A DNA stretch of 64,000 bases from an uncultured Actinomycetes bacterium (lineage in GTDB: Bacteria; Actinomycetota; Actinomycetes; Mycobacteriales; Mycobacteriaceae): assembly GCA_903884065.1 (NCBI GenBank), contig CAISDL010000059.1, positions 62,001-126,000 on the forward strand, written 5' to 3'. The translations under genes were made by a program, and so were the position numbers. Shown in pieces: positions 17,948 to 26,016 of this stretch; within the stretch, counting starts at the first letter, position 1; each line of letters begins with the position of its first letter. The notes below the pieces were generated by a model. The model was not told where the DNA came from. It saw only the letters and a program-made list of their open reading frames with translations, and searched no databases.

Positions 17948-18382
17948 TCAGGCCAGCAGCAGCACGCCGCCCACCAGCAATGCCACCACCTTGACCAGTT
18001 CAAACCCAACGTAGACGACGTGGGCGTGCGATCGTCCGGACTCTGCGACAGACGCGTCGGCGAGAACGGCGTCGGACCGACGGGTCAGCGCGGGGCGCAC
18101 CGCCAGGACCTGTGCGCCCAGTGCGACCACGGCGGCCCCCACAGCGACGAGCACACCGACCGGGGCGCGGCCGAGCACCACGCCCACCAACGCCGTCGCC
18201 GCCAGCACCACCTCGCAGAGGTTGAGCGCCTTGAACACCAGGCGCCCGATCCCGAGACCGAGTGGGATCGTGATGCCCGGCGCGCGAAACTTCAACGGCG
18301 CCTCAAGAAATGAAATGGCCAGCACCATCCCGAGCCAGACGAAGACGGTCGCGACGGCCAGCCCCAACCAGTGATTCACCAT
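17948..18382 (-). CDS. Small four-helix membrane protein
   Basis: A 144-residue protein with four hydrophobic helices and no recognised motif; ISFLEAPLKFRAPG between helices 1 and 2 looks conserved-type. It resembles uncharacterised DUF4149-like membrane proteins, but I am not sure. It ends 14 bases before the cupin start and is divergent from the lipoprotein gene, with a large inverted repeat between them. Confidence 0.7.
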   Translation of the reverse strand: MVNHWLGLAVATVFVWLGMVLAISFLEAPLKFRAPGITIPLGLGIGRLVFKALNLCEVVLAATALVGVVLGRAPVGVLVAVGAAVVALGAQVLAVRPALTRRSDAVLADASVAESGRSHAHVVYVGFELVKVVALLVGGVLLLA

Positions 18383-18402
18383 TCACGCCCCATTTCGCAC
18401 GC

Positions 18403-18458
18403 CGAGAATGCGCACAGATCGTCGGATCGCCGCGAACGACGATCTGGATGCATTCTCG
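18403..18458. promoter_or_regulatory. Imperfect 22-bp inverted repeat in divergent promoter region
   Basis: Arms 18403-18424 and 18437-18458 pair at 19 of 22 positions around a 12-base centre. The arms begin CGAGAATGC and end ATCGTCG. It lies 20 bases upstream of the membrane-protein ATG and about 70 bases upstream of the lipoprotein gene. It could be an operator for a dimeric regulator of both genes or an RNA stem. Confidence 0.55.
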
Positions 18459-18529
18459 GTGGATGTCGGCGACGGTCGGCTGCTGCCGATATAAAGGTAC
18501 CGGCATCGCCACACCACAAGGAGATCGTC

Positions 18530-19063
18530 ATGGGAGTTCACCGGCTGTCGTCGGGAATCGCCGTCGCCCTGGCCGCGGCCGCCTGCCTGACCGGGTGCGC
18601 CGGGAACAAGGCAGCCGAAGCCCCGGCAAGTGGGTCGCCGGCGACGTCCACCGCTGCCGCCGCCGCCTCCGCGCCGGCCACGACGGCACCGTCCACGACC
18701 AAGGCCCCGCGCACCGAGAAGTGGATCGACCTCCAAGTCGGCGACTGCCTCGCCGATGCACCGCCCACCGATCCGGCGGTGGTCATGGTCACCCTCGTCG
18801 ACTGCTCGCAGCCCCATCTGGCCGAGGCGTTCGTGCGGGCGCCCATCCCGGTGGACGCGGCCCTCGAGGGCACCGCCAACGCTCAATGCGAGGCGGGTTT
18901 CGTCGCCTACACCGGCCGGGCGTCCGCAGGCGGCCCTTACACGATCACCTACATGATCGACTCCGACCAGGACCGCACGTTCAACAACCCGTTGCCGAGC
19001 ACCGTGATCTGCCTGCTGCAGGGCTCCCAGGGCCAGTCGCTGACCGGGTCTGCGCGCGTTTAG
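18530..19063 (+). CDS. Lipoprotein with septum-formation-like domain
   Basis: A 177-residue exported lipoprotein. The signal ends in ACLTGC (lipobox), followed by a Thr/Ala/Pro-rich spacer to about residue 60. The domain after it (VGDCLADAPP, VDCSQPHLAEAFVRA, QCEAGFVAYTG, VICLLQ) matches the actinobacterial septum formation / DUF4190-tail type with paired cysteines. AAGGAG precedes ATG 18530. The role is unknown; likely anchored outside the membrane. Confidence 0.75.
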   Translation: MGVHRLSSGIAVALAAAACLTGCAGNKAAEAPASGSPATSTAAAAASAPATTAPSTTKAPRTEKWIDLQVGDCLADAPPTDPAVVMVTLVDCSQPHLAEAFVRAPIPVDAALEGTANAQCEAGFVAYTGRASAGGPYTITYMIDSDQDRTFNNPLPSTVICLLQGSQGQSLTGSARV

Positions 19064-20421
19064 ATGTGCAGCACGGCCTTGGCGATCAGGAAGTAGATCA
19101 CCAGACCGCTGGCATCGACGAACGTGGTGATGAACGGGTTGGAGAAGACCGCCGGGTCGGCCCGAACAGCCTTGGCCAGCAGGGGCATTGCACCGCCGAC
19201 CGTCGCCGCCATGGTGCACACGCTGAGCAGCGTCAGCCCGATCACGGTCCCGATGGAGCGGTCGAAGATCACGCTGGTGATCGCGAAACCGACGGTGCCG
19301 AGGATCAATCCGAGGCTCAGTCCGACCCGGAACTCCCGGCCCAGCACCTTGGCGATGTCCCCGGGGGTGACGTCATGCAGGGCCAGCGCGCGGGTGACCG
19401 TGGTGGCCGCCTGATTGCCGGTGTTCCCACCGGTTCCGATCAGCAGCGGAACGAACAACGCCAGCGTGACGACCTCGGCCAGCGTGGACTCGAAGGTGTC
19501 GAGCACCTGCACGGTCAGCGCCGCGCCGATGGCCAGCACCAGCAGCCAGACCACCCGCGTTCGGACCAGCGTGGCGATGCTGGTCGTCAGATAGGGCTGA
19601 CGCAGGGTCTCCGACCCACCGATGCGGGCCTGGTCCTCGCTGTCGGCCTCCTCCAAGATGTCCAGAGCGTCGTCGACGGTGAGAATGCCCACCAGCCTGC
19701 GGTCGTTGTCGACCACCGGCAGCGCCAGATGCTTGCTGTCGGCGCAGCGGCGCGCCGCGTCCTCGGCCGAATCGGTGGCGCGCGCGAAGTCGGCCGCCCG
19801 CATGATCGACGCGACGGTCTGCTCGGGTGCGGCCGTCATCAGGTCCCGCAGACTCACCACCCCGAGCAGCACCCGGTTCGGGTCGGTGACCGGGAGGGTG
19901 TAGACCGTCTCGGCGTATTCGAGGCCACGTTGGACAACGCCGAGCGCCCACGACGCCGTCACATCGGGATCGAGACCGAACACCTCGGGGCTCATCCGCC
20001 GACCGATCGACTTCTTGGGGTAGCCCAGGATGTCGGCGGTGAGTTCCCGTTGGTCCGGCGAGAGCCCCTGCATCAGTCGGGCGGCCACCGAGGCGGGCAC
20101 CTCGTCGAGGAGGGCGACCCGATCGTCGGGATCCAGGTCGGCGAATGCGGCGGCAACCTCTTCGTCCTGCAGTGAGCTGATCAGTTCCTTCTGCAGCACC
20201 GGCGGCAGATCTTCGAAGACGTCCGACGCCTGCTGCTTGGGCAGCAGCCGATAGAGCACCGCGCGTTGCTGGGCGGGCAGGCGTTCGAGAACGTCGATGG
20301 TGCGGGCGGGGGTCAGCCGCTTGGCCTCGGCGTCCGCAGTCGCCAGGTCGCCTGCGCTCAGCGCCCGGCGGATCGTCTTCGTTGGGTCGCCCGCGATCAC
20401 GGCATCGTCAGTCCGCACCAT
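19060..20421 (-). CDS. mgtE: Magnesium transporter MgtE
   Basis: A 453-residue MgtE channel. The N-terminal MgtE_N superhelix spans about 20-125 (LSPDQRELTADILGYPKKSI), two CBS domains lie at about 130-250 (LPVVDNDRRLVGILTVDDAL), and five membrane helices follow with PLLIGTGGNTGNQAATTVTR, the family pore signature. MgtE is gated by cytosolic Mg2+. ATG 20421 follows AGGCGGG; a GTG at 20451 would add ten residues. The closest relative is Rv0362-type MgtE. Confidence 0.93.
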   Translation of the reverse strand: MVRTDDAVIAGDPTKTIRRALSAGDLATADAEAKRLTPARTIDVLERLPAQQRAVLYRLLPKQQASDVFEDLPPVLQKELISSLQDEEVAAAFADLDPDDRVALLDEVPASVAARLMQGLSPDQRELTADILGYPKKSIGRRMSPEVFGLDPDVTASWALGVVQRGLEYAETVYTLPVTDPNRVLLGVVSLRDLMTAAPEQTVASIMRAADFARATDSAEDAARRCADSKHLALPVVDNDRRLVGILTVDDALDILEEADSEDQARIGGSETLRQPYLTTSIATLVRTRVVWLLVLAIGAALTVQVLDTFESTLAEVVTLALFVPLLIGTGGNTGNQAATTVTRALALHDVTPGDIAKVLGREFRVGLSLGLILGTVGFAITSVIFDRSIGTVIGLTLLSVCTMAATVGGAMPLLAKAVRADPAVFSNPFITTFVDASGLVIYFLIAKAVLHI

Positions 20422-20513
20422 TGCACCCGCCTGTCGGTCGATGAAGAGCACGTCATTATCGCCGTCGTCACGGCCGTCCGGCGCCGCTTTTCACCCGACG
20501 CTCACGGGGTGCC

Positions 20514-20723
20514 CTACTCGCTGATGAGTCTCAGCGCCAGACGGGGGCAGCGCTTCACGGCCTCCTTGGCGAATCGGTGGAGTTCCGGCGGAATCTCGGG
20601 TTCACGGGACCCGTTGCGGGACAACGGATAACCCCAGTCATCGCGGGCCAGGAGGTCGGGCAGCAGCTCGGTGCACAAGCCCCGGCCGTCGCAGCGGGTC
20701 CAGTCGATGTGTAGTCGGGTCAT
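20514..20723 (-). CDS. Ferredoxin
   Basis: A 69-residue single-cluster ferredoxin of the actinobacterial 3Fe-4S/4Fe-4S type. The cluster motif is RCDGRGLC (C-x5-C) with a distal CP (KRCPRLAL); the fourth position that would make a full 4Fe-4S site is Arg, so a 3Fe-4S cluster is likely. ATG 20723 overlaps the stop of the ApbE gene, so it is translated with it. It is expected to feed electrons within the redox cluster. Confidence 0.88.
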   Translation of the reverse strand: MTRLHIDWTRCDGRGLCTELLPDLLARDDWGYPLSRNGSREPEIPPELHRFAKEAVKRCPRLALRLISE

Positions 20724-21631
20724 GACGGCCATCCTCCGATCATGCGCTCGTGGCCGTCGGCGTCGATCAGGCGGGCGGGAACGCCCAGCGACGAGATCCA
20801 CGCCGGGGCGCGGCGGCCGCGGACGATGGCGGCGGTGCTGACGGTGTTGGCGGCCAGACAACTGCCGGCGACCACGCTGACGCTGCGCCACACCGGATCG
20901 GCCGACGCCCCGGTGCGCGGGTCGACGATGTGATGGTGGGCCGCACCGGCGCGCCACCACCGGCGCCGGCGGGTGCTCGAGGTGGCCAGGCCCGTGTCGG
21001 TGCCGATGGTGACGTGGCTGGCGGGGTCGTCGTCGCTGTCCTGGACCAGAACCCGCCAACCGCCCTCCGGCGCCGGCCCGGCCGTTGAGATGTCGCCGCC
21101 GAGGTTGACCAGCACGCCGGTTCCCGTTTCGTCGTGGACGAGCCGGGCGGCCCGGTCGGCGGCGACGGCTTTGGCCGTCGCCCCCAGATCCAGCAGCGTG
21201 CCCGCGGGCATGCGGACGCTGCGGCCGTCGAACTCGACGGCGGTCCAGGTGATCGGCACCGCCATCGAGGAGACCCGCGGCACCGCCGAACTGCCCGGCG
21301 CGAAGGACTGGTCGTACCCCAGTTCCACGATCGCGCAGCCGACGGTGGGGTCGACGTCGCCGTCGGTCTCCCGGGCCGCTCCCAGTGCCGCCTCGATGAG
21401 GTCGGCCAGCACCGGGCTGACCGTGCGGCGCTCCCCGTCTGCGGCGGCCAGCGCGCACACCTCCGAATCGGGGCGGAATCGCGAGGCAGCCGCCTCGATG
21501 GCGTCGAGTTCGCCGTCGAGGACCGCTCGCGCGCGCGGCAGCTGCACCGGATCGGTGACCAGCAGATGCATCTCGGTGCTCCACCGGTCCCACTGCACCC
21601 CTGCGGGGGTCACCGAACCGGACAGGCACAC
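20720..21631 (-). CDS. ApbE-family FAD:protein FMN transferase
   Basis: A roughly 303-residue flavin transferase-like protein. ApbE enzymes cleave FAD and attach FMN to Thr of target proteins outside the membrane. Typical segments are DVDPTVGCAIVELGY, LLDLGATAKAVAADRAARLV, GVLVNLGGDIST and HHHIVDPRTG. The start is uncertain: GTG 21631 keeps the W-S-T-E-M-H strand at the N-terminus; GTG 21613 and ATG 21571 are alternatives. There is no clear signal peptide, so it may act in the cytoplasm. It is divergent from the response regulator, with a shared motif between them. Confidence 0.85.
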   Translation of the reverse strand: MCLSGSVTPAGVQWDRWSTEMHLLVTDPVQLPRARAVLDGELDAIEAAASRFRPDSEVCALAAADGERRTVSPVLADLIEAALGAARETDGDVDPTVGCAIVELGYDQSFAPGSSAVPRVSSMAVPITWTAVEFDGRSVRMPAGTLLDLGATAKAVAADRAARLVHDETGTGVLVNLGGDISTAGPAPEGGWRVLVQDSDDDPASHVTIGTDTGLATSSTRRRRWWRAGAAHHHIVDPRTGASADPVWRSVSVVAGSCLAANTVSTAAIVRGRRAPAWISSLGVPARLIDADGHERMIGGWPS

Positions 21632-21652
21632 CCCGGTGACTCTGCCGGGGCT

Positions 21653-21675
21653 TTCTTTGAGCGCTGAAAGAATCG
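21653..21675 (+). promoter_or_regulatory. Putative operator/promoter motif, site 1 of redox cluster
   Basis: TTCTTTGAGC, five variable bases, then AAGAATCG. The 18 outer bases are identical to those at 23622-23644. The site ends 19 bases before the response regulator GTG and lies in the divergent region with apbE. The first 20 bases are also a near-palindrome (18 of 20). Confidence 0.65.
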
Positions 21676-21694
21676 CCGTGGGACGCTTCCAGAC

Positions 21695-22354
21695 GTGCCT
21701 CCGCCACTGCTGCTCGTCGTCGAGGACGACCGCGCGCTGAGCGCCATGCTCGACGAGCTCTTCACCGCCGAGGGATACCGCGTCGACACCGCCTACGACG
21801 CCCAGCAGGGCATGCATTCGGCGCTGACCGGGAACTACGACGCGCTGATCGTCGACCGGGGGCTGGCCGTGATGGACGGCGCGGATCTGATCGCCCTGTT
21901 GCGGTCGCGGGGTATCACCACACCCGCGTTGATCCTGACGGCGCGGGGATCCGTCGAGGACCGGGTCGAGGGCCTGGACGCGGGCGCGCAGGACTACCTG
22001 GTCAAACCGTTCGAGGTTCCCGAACTGCTGGCCCGGGTGCGGGCCCTGGTGCGCCGCGCCGACGACGCGGCCACCGTCGTGCAGGCCGGCGGAATCCGGC
22101 TTGATCTGATGAACCGTCGCGTCAACGGCGCAGACGGCGACGTCGAACTCACCGAGCGGGAGTGCGCCCTGCTGGCGACTCTGATGCGATCACCGCGCAG
22201 CGTCTTCACCCGGCCGCAACTGCTCATGCGTGCCTTCGACGGGGTGGATTCCGAAGCGGCCGTGGATCTTTACGTCCATTATCTGCGCCGCAAACTGGGC
22301 AAGAACGCGGTCCGCACGGTCCACGGGTCGGGCTACCGGTTCGGGCTGGAATGA
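21695..22354 (+). CDS. OmpR-family response regulator
   Basis: A 219-residue DNA-binding response regulator. The acidic pocket is EDD near residue 9-11, the phosphoacceptor is the Asp in ALIVDRGLAVMDG (about 54), and Lys of KPFEVPELLARV is near 106. The C-terminal winged helix ends in VRTVHGSGYRFGLE. GTG start at 21695. It overlaps the histidine kinase start (ATGA). Probably binds the repeated motif at 21653 and 23622. Confidence 0.93.
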   Translation: MPPPLLLVVEDDRALSAMLDELFTAEGYRVDTAYDAQQGMHSALTGNYDALIVDRGLAVMDGADLIALLRSRGITTPALILTARGSVEDRVEGLDAGAQDYLVKPFEVPELLARVRALVRRADDAATVVQAGGIRLDLMNRRVNGADGDVELTERECALLATLMRSPRSVFTRPQLLMRAFDGVDSEAAVDLYVHYLRRKLGKNAVRTVHGSGYRFGLE

Positions 22355-23595
22355 CACGCACCCACGGGCAGGACAGCTCCGGCCGGCCCAACGCCCCGCA
22401 CAGCGACCTTGCCGTGGTGCGGCGCGCGGGCCGGGTGGTGGCGCTGCAGACCTCCGCGGCCCTGGCGGCGGTGCTGCTGCTGGTGGGTGGTGTCCTGGCC
22501 GCGTTGTACGTCCACTCCCAGACCCGTCAGATCAACGATGAGTTGACCAGCGTGGCGATGAGTGCCGACGACGCCAACGATCCACCGCCGGGCATGGAAC
22601 TCGCCTTCCGCGACGCGGGGGGCGCCGTGTCGACCAGTGACGGCGGCGCGGTCGGCGTGCCACTGCTGTCGGGATCCGCCGGCTTCACCGACTTCGAGGA
22701 CAAGGACCGCGACTACCGCGCCCTGGTCGTCGACCGTCCCGAGGGACGGGTGGTGGCCGTGATGGATCTGGCTCCCTACCGGGCCAGCCGCGGCCGACTC
22801 CTGGCCGCGCTCGCGCTGGCCGAACTGACCGGAATCGTGGCCTCCATCGCCGTCGTCGTGCTGTTCACCCGTCGCTCGGTGCGGCCGTTGGCGCAGGCCC
22901 TGGCACTGCAGCGCCGGTTCGTGGCCGACGCGTCCCATGAACTGCGCACCCCGCTGACCGTGCTGCACACCCGGGCCCAACTGCTCGCCGGCCGGCTGCA
23001 CGCCGGTGACCTGACCGCGGCGACGCGCGATGCCGACGCGCTGGTCGGCGACACCCGGGCACTCGGCGGGATCGTCGACGATCTGCTGGCATCGGCGACG
23101 ATGACCGCCGGTCGTGATCGCACGGATCGGGTCGACATGGGCCGACTCGCGCAATCGGTGAGCACCGGCATGGAGCCCTACGCCCAGACGCTCGGGGTCG
23201 CTGTGGAATCCACCGTCGACCCCGGCGCGCGGTCCGGGGCTCTGGAGGTCATCGGTTCCGAGGCCGCCCTGCGTCGGGCGTTGACAGCCCTCGTCGACAA
23301 CGCGCTGGGGCACCAGAGTGCCGGCGGGACGGTCGAACTCGACATCAGACGAGACGGTCAGCAGGTCGTCGTCGCGGTGATCGACGACGGCGTGGGCATC
23401 GACCAGGCGACGATGGCCACGTTGTTCAATCGATTCTCGCGCGGCACCGCGCACACCAACCGCCGCGGGCAGTCCTACGGGATAGGACTGTCGCTGGTGC
23501 GCGAGATCGTCGAGGCCCACGGCGGTGAGATCGTCGTGTCGTCGGAGCAGGGCCGGGGAGCGACCTTCACCGTCTCCCTTCCCGCCGCCGGGTGA
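22351..23595 (+). CDS. Sensor histidine kinase
   Basis: A 414-residue membrane kinase. Two helices (about 30-55 and 150-175) flank a small extracellular domain of roughly 90 residues. HisKA has SHELRTPLTVLHTRAQLL with the phospho-His near 194. The ATPase has N (LVDNALGHQ), G1 (DDGVGID) and G2 (SYGIGLSLV) boxes. It pairs with the response regulator upstream. The signal may be redox or flavin-related from context, which is inference. Confidence 0.92.
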   Translation: MTRTHGQDSSGRPNAPHSDLAVVRRAGRVVALQTSAALAAVLLLVGGVLAALYVHSQTRQINDELTSVAMSADDANDPPPGMELAFRDAGGAVSTSDGGAVGVPLLSGSAGFTDFEDKDRDYRALVVDRPEGRVVAVMDLAPYRASRGRLLAALALAELTGIVASIAVVVLFTRRSVRPLAQALALQRRFVADASHELRTPLTVLHTRAQLLAGRLHAGDLTAATRDADALVGDTRALGGIVDDLLASATMTAGRDRTDRVDMGRLAQSVSTGMEPYAQTLGVAVESTVDPGARSGALEVIGSEAALRRALTALVDNALGHQSAGGTVELDIRRDGQQVVVAVIDDGVGIDQATMATLFNRFSRGTAHTNRRGQSYGIGLSLVREIVEAHGGEIVVSSEQGRGATFTVSLPAAG

Positions 23596-23621
23596 CCGCT
23601 GTGAGGTGTGGCCTGCGTCTC

Positions 23622-23644
23622 TTCTTTGAGCCTTCCAAGAATCG
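23622..23644 (+). promoter_or_regulatory. Putative operator/promoter motif, site 2 of redox cluster
   Basis: TTCTTTGAGC, five variable bases, then AAGAATCG. It matches 21653-21675 and ends 18 bases before the ATG of the proline-rich protein, almost the same distance as site 1 from its start. This suggests both are part of one promoter/operator type. Confidence 0.65.
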
Positions 23645-23662
23645 GTTGCCACGATCTGGGTC

Positions 23663-24241
23663 ATGAGTTCACCGCGTTCCGGATTCCGCCGAGCCGCCAT
23701 CGCCTCGTGGGCGTTGGCCGGTATCGGCGCCGCTGGGGTGGCCGGGGCATCGCAGCTGGCCTACGCCGGCACCCTCAAGCCCGTTGCCCAAGAACACGCT
23801 GCCCAAGAACACGCTGCCCAAGAACAGCCGGCCGCCGCCCCGGTCGACGTTCCGGCGCCGCAGCCGGTCGTCGCCTCCGCGCCCGCACCGGTCCGCCAGG
23901 CGCCGGTCCCGGCCTACACACCGCAGCCGACTTCCGCACCCGCGCCGCAGTACACGCCCCCGCCGGTCTACACCCGGACCTACGTCGCGCCGCCGGCCCA
24001 GACCTACGTCGCGCCGCCGGCCCAGACCTACGTCGCGCCGCCGGCCCCGGCATACACGGCCCCTCCGGCCCCCGCCTACGTAGCGCCCACCGCCCCGGTC
24101 CAGCAGGCGCCGGTCGTGGCCGCGCCGGCACCGTCGAAGGGCGGCTTCCCGATCCGTCACAGCAATACCGGCAGCGGCGGAGGCTCGGTGTCCTCGGGCA
24201 ACAAGTTCACCCCGCCGCACACCGCCTCCCGCGGATCCTGA
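23663..24241 (+). CDS. Proline-rich exported or membrane-anchored protein
   Basis: A 192-residue low-complexity protein. A basic n-region and hydrophobic core (residues 8-35, ending AYAG) give a signal or anchor. Residues 40-170 are Pro/Ala/Tyr-rich with two tandem repeats: QEHAA and TYVAPPAQ. The end is SGGGSVSSGNKFTPPH. It is unlikely to be an enzyme; it could be a wall-spanning tether, or the flavinylated or electron-carrying partner is missing from here. Located between the two-component system and the reductase genes. Confidence 0.7.
   Translation: MSSPRSGFRRAAIASWALAGIGAAGVAGASQLAYAGTLKPVAQEHAAQEHAAQEQPAAAPVDVPAPQPVVASAPAPVRQAPVPAYTPQPTSAPAPQYTPPPVYTRTYVAPPAQTYVAPPAQTYVAPPAPAYTAPPAPAYVAPTAPVQQAPVVAAPAPSKGGFPIRHSNTGSGGGSVSSGNKFTPPHTASRGS
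23786..23830 (+). repeat. 15-bp tandem repeat x3 (QEHAA)
   Basis: Units GCCCAAGAACACGCT at 23786 and 23801, and a diverged third unit at 23816, encode AQEHA-type repeats of the proline-rich protein. Confidence 0.9.
23978..24049 (+). repeat. 24-bp tandem repeat x3 (TYVAPPAQ)
   Basis: Three adjacent 24-base units starting ACCTACGTCGCGCCG encode TYVAPPAQ, TYVAPPAQ and TYVAPPAP. They are near-identical at DNA level, so recent slippage is likely. Confidence 0.95.
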
Positions 24242-24250
24242 TCCCGATCG

Positions 24251-24793
24251 ATGAGCAGCGAAGCACTGTGGGCCCTTGGCCGCGGTAACGGAATCGTGGC
24301 CCTGGCCTTCATGACCCTGTCCGTCGCGCTGGGCGTGGCATCGCGGTCCGGGCGACCGTTGTTCTTCCTGCCCCGCTTCGGGATCGCCGCTGTCCACCGC
24401 TTCGTGGCCCTCGCCGCGACCCTTCTGGTGGTGCTGCACATGGGGCTGCTGTTCCTCGATCCGTACGCCAAATTGCGGATCATCGACTTCGTGGTGCCGT
24501 TCCTGGGCGCCTACCGGCCGCTGTGGCAGGGACTGGGCACCGTCGCCTTCGATCTGCTGATCATTGTGATCATCACCAGTCTGTTGCGGGATCGCCTGGG
24601 GCTGAGGGTTTTCCGGGCGGTGCACTGGACCACTTACCTGCTGTGGCCCATCTCCATGGCCCACGCCCTGGGCAACGGCACCGACACCGGGCGGATCTGG
24701 TTCCAGGTCTTCGCGGGCTGCTGCGCCCTGCTGGTCGCTGTCGTCATCGTGTGGCGCCTGCGGGCCGGTTTCACCGAATACTCCGGCACATGA
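24251..24793 (+). CDS. Ferric-reductase-like transmembrane protein
   Basis: A 180-residue membrane protein with about five helices. His residues sit in pairs in AAVHRFVALAATLLVVLHMG and RAVHWTTYLLWPISMAHALG, the spacing of the bis-heme b site of ferric reductase/YedZ-like proteins. It has no cytoplasmic flavin domain, so the neighbouring NuoF-like protein and ferredoxin are the probable electron donors. Its stop overlaps the NuoF-like start (ATGA). Confidence 0.85.
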   Translation: MSSEALWALGRGNGIVALAFMTLSVALGVASRSGRPLFFLPRFGIAAVHRFVALAATLLVVLHMGLLFLDPYAKLRIIDFVVPFLGAYRPLWQGLGTVAFDLLIIVIITSLLRDRLGLRVFRAVHWTTYLLWPISMAHALGNGTDTGRIWFQVFAGCCALLVAVVIVWRLRAGFTEYSGT

Positions 24794-26016
24794 TCAGCGT
24801 GCCGCGGCTGCTCGCCGCACCGGGGCCTGCCCTGTCCGACCATCTGGGGCACTTCGGCGAATTGCCCCATCCGACAGCCGAACTCATCGCGACCGTCGAG
24901 CAGTCCGGGCTGACGGGACGCGGCGGCGCAGGATTCCCGACCGGCCGCAAGATGGCCTCGGTCACCGGAGCCAAACCGGTGGTGGTGGGCAACGGGGCCG
25001 AGGGTGAGCCGTTGAGCCGCAAAGATGCCACCCTGCTGACCCGCGCGCCGCATCTGGTGCTCGACGGTCTCGACGCCGCCGCCGCGGCGATCGGGGCGGA
25101 CAAGGTCTATCTCTACGTGCACCCCGACGCGACGCCGTCGGTGGCCGAGGCCCTCGGCGAACGGCGCGCGGCGGGCCTGGACGCCCACCGGGTAACCGTG
25201 GTCACCGCACCCGACCGGTTCGTCGCCGGTGAGGAGTCCGCCGCGCTCCGCCATATCGAGGGCGGCCCGGCGCTACCGCGGGACCGCACAGTGGTCTCGT
25301 CGGTCTCCGGCGTTCGCGGCCGCCCCACCCTGGTCAACAACGTCGAGACACTGGCTCACCTGGCGTTGATCGCCCGCTACGGCGCCGACTGGTTCCGCTC
25401 GGTCGGCGATGCGCACGAACCGGGCACGATGCTCGTCACCCTCTCCGGTTCGCTCGAGCAGGGGATCGTCGAGATACCCACCGGCGCACCACTCGACGAT
25501 CTGCTCCGGTCGGCCGGTGCCGACCCGGGCACCCTGCGGGCCGTCCTGATCGGCGGCTACCACGGAACATGGCTCGGCCCTGATGAATTCGGGGTGGCCC
25601 GACTGTCGCGGTCAGCCCTCACACCGCTGGGGGCGTCACCCGGGGCGGGAATCGTTCACGCGCTCGAGCGCACCGAGTGCGGGCTGAGTCGCACCGCCGA
25701 GATCGCCGGATACCTGGCCGACCAGAGCGCCCGCCAGTGCGGCCCGTGCCTGAACGGCCTGCCGCGACTGGCGTCCCTGCTCGACGAACTCGCCTTCGGC
25801 CGGGCATCCGACGACCTGGTGCAGGAGATCCGCCGGATGGTTCGCATGGTCGACGGCCGCGGGTCCTGCCGGCATCCCGATGGGACCGCACGCATGGTCC
25901 GCAGCGCTCTGCACACCTTCGCCGACGAGGTCGATCTGCACTGTCGCCGGCGCTGCTCAGCCGGGCTGTCGGGTGGGGCGGAGCCTCACTCGTGCGGCGA
26001 CTCGCCGTCGTCGTGA
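24790..26016 (+). CDS. NuoF/SLBB-like NADH-binding flavin Fe-S protein
   Basis: A 408-residue protein related to the 51-kDa (NuoF) NADH dehydrogenase subunit. GRGGAGFPTGRKM and GNGAEGEP form the FMN/NADH-binding part; VAGEESA follows; an SLBB region lies near 225-290; and QCGPCLNG with a later Cys (GSCRHP) supplies a 4Fe-4S site, with one Cys of the usual C-x2-C-x2-C set replaced. It should pass electrons from NAD(P)H to the ferredoxin or the membrane cytochrome. The operon position supports an electron-transfer complex. Confidence 0.88.
   Translation: MISVPRLLAAPGPALSDHLGHFGELPHPTAELIATVEQSGLTGRGGAGFPTGRKMASVTGAKPVVVGNGAEGEPLSRKDATLLTRAPHLVLDGLDAAAAAIGADKVYLYVHPDATPSVAEALGERRAAGLDAHRVTVVTAPDRFVAGEESAALRHIEGGPALPRDRTVVSSVSGVRGRPTLVNNVETLAHLALIARYGADWFRSVGDAHEPGTMLVTLSGSLEQGIVEIPTGAPLDDLLRSAGADPGTLRAVLIGGYHGTWLGPDEFGVARLSRSALTPLGASPGAGIVHALERTECGLSRTAEIAGYLADQSARQCGPCLNGLPRLASLLDELAFGRASDDLVQEIRRMVRMVDGRGSCRHPDGTARMVRSALHTFADEVDLHCRRRCSAGLSGGAEPHSCGDSPSS

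Noticed and set aside
24523..26016. 497-residue frame beginning inside the ferric-reductase-like gene
   Set aside because: The first 89 residues are an out-of-frame translation of the upstream gene. ATG 24790, overlapping its stop, is the natural start of the NuoF-like protein.
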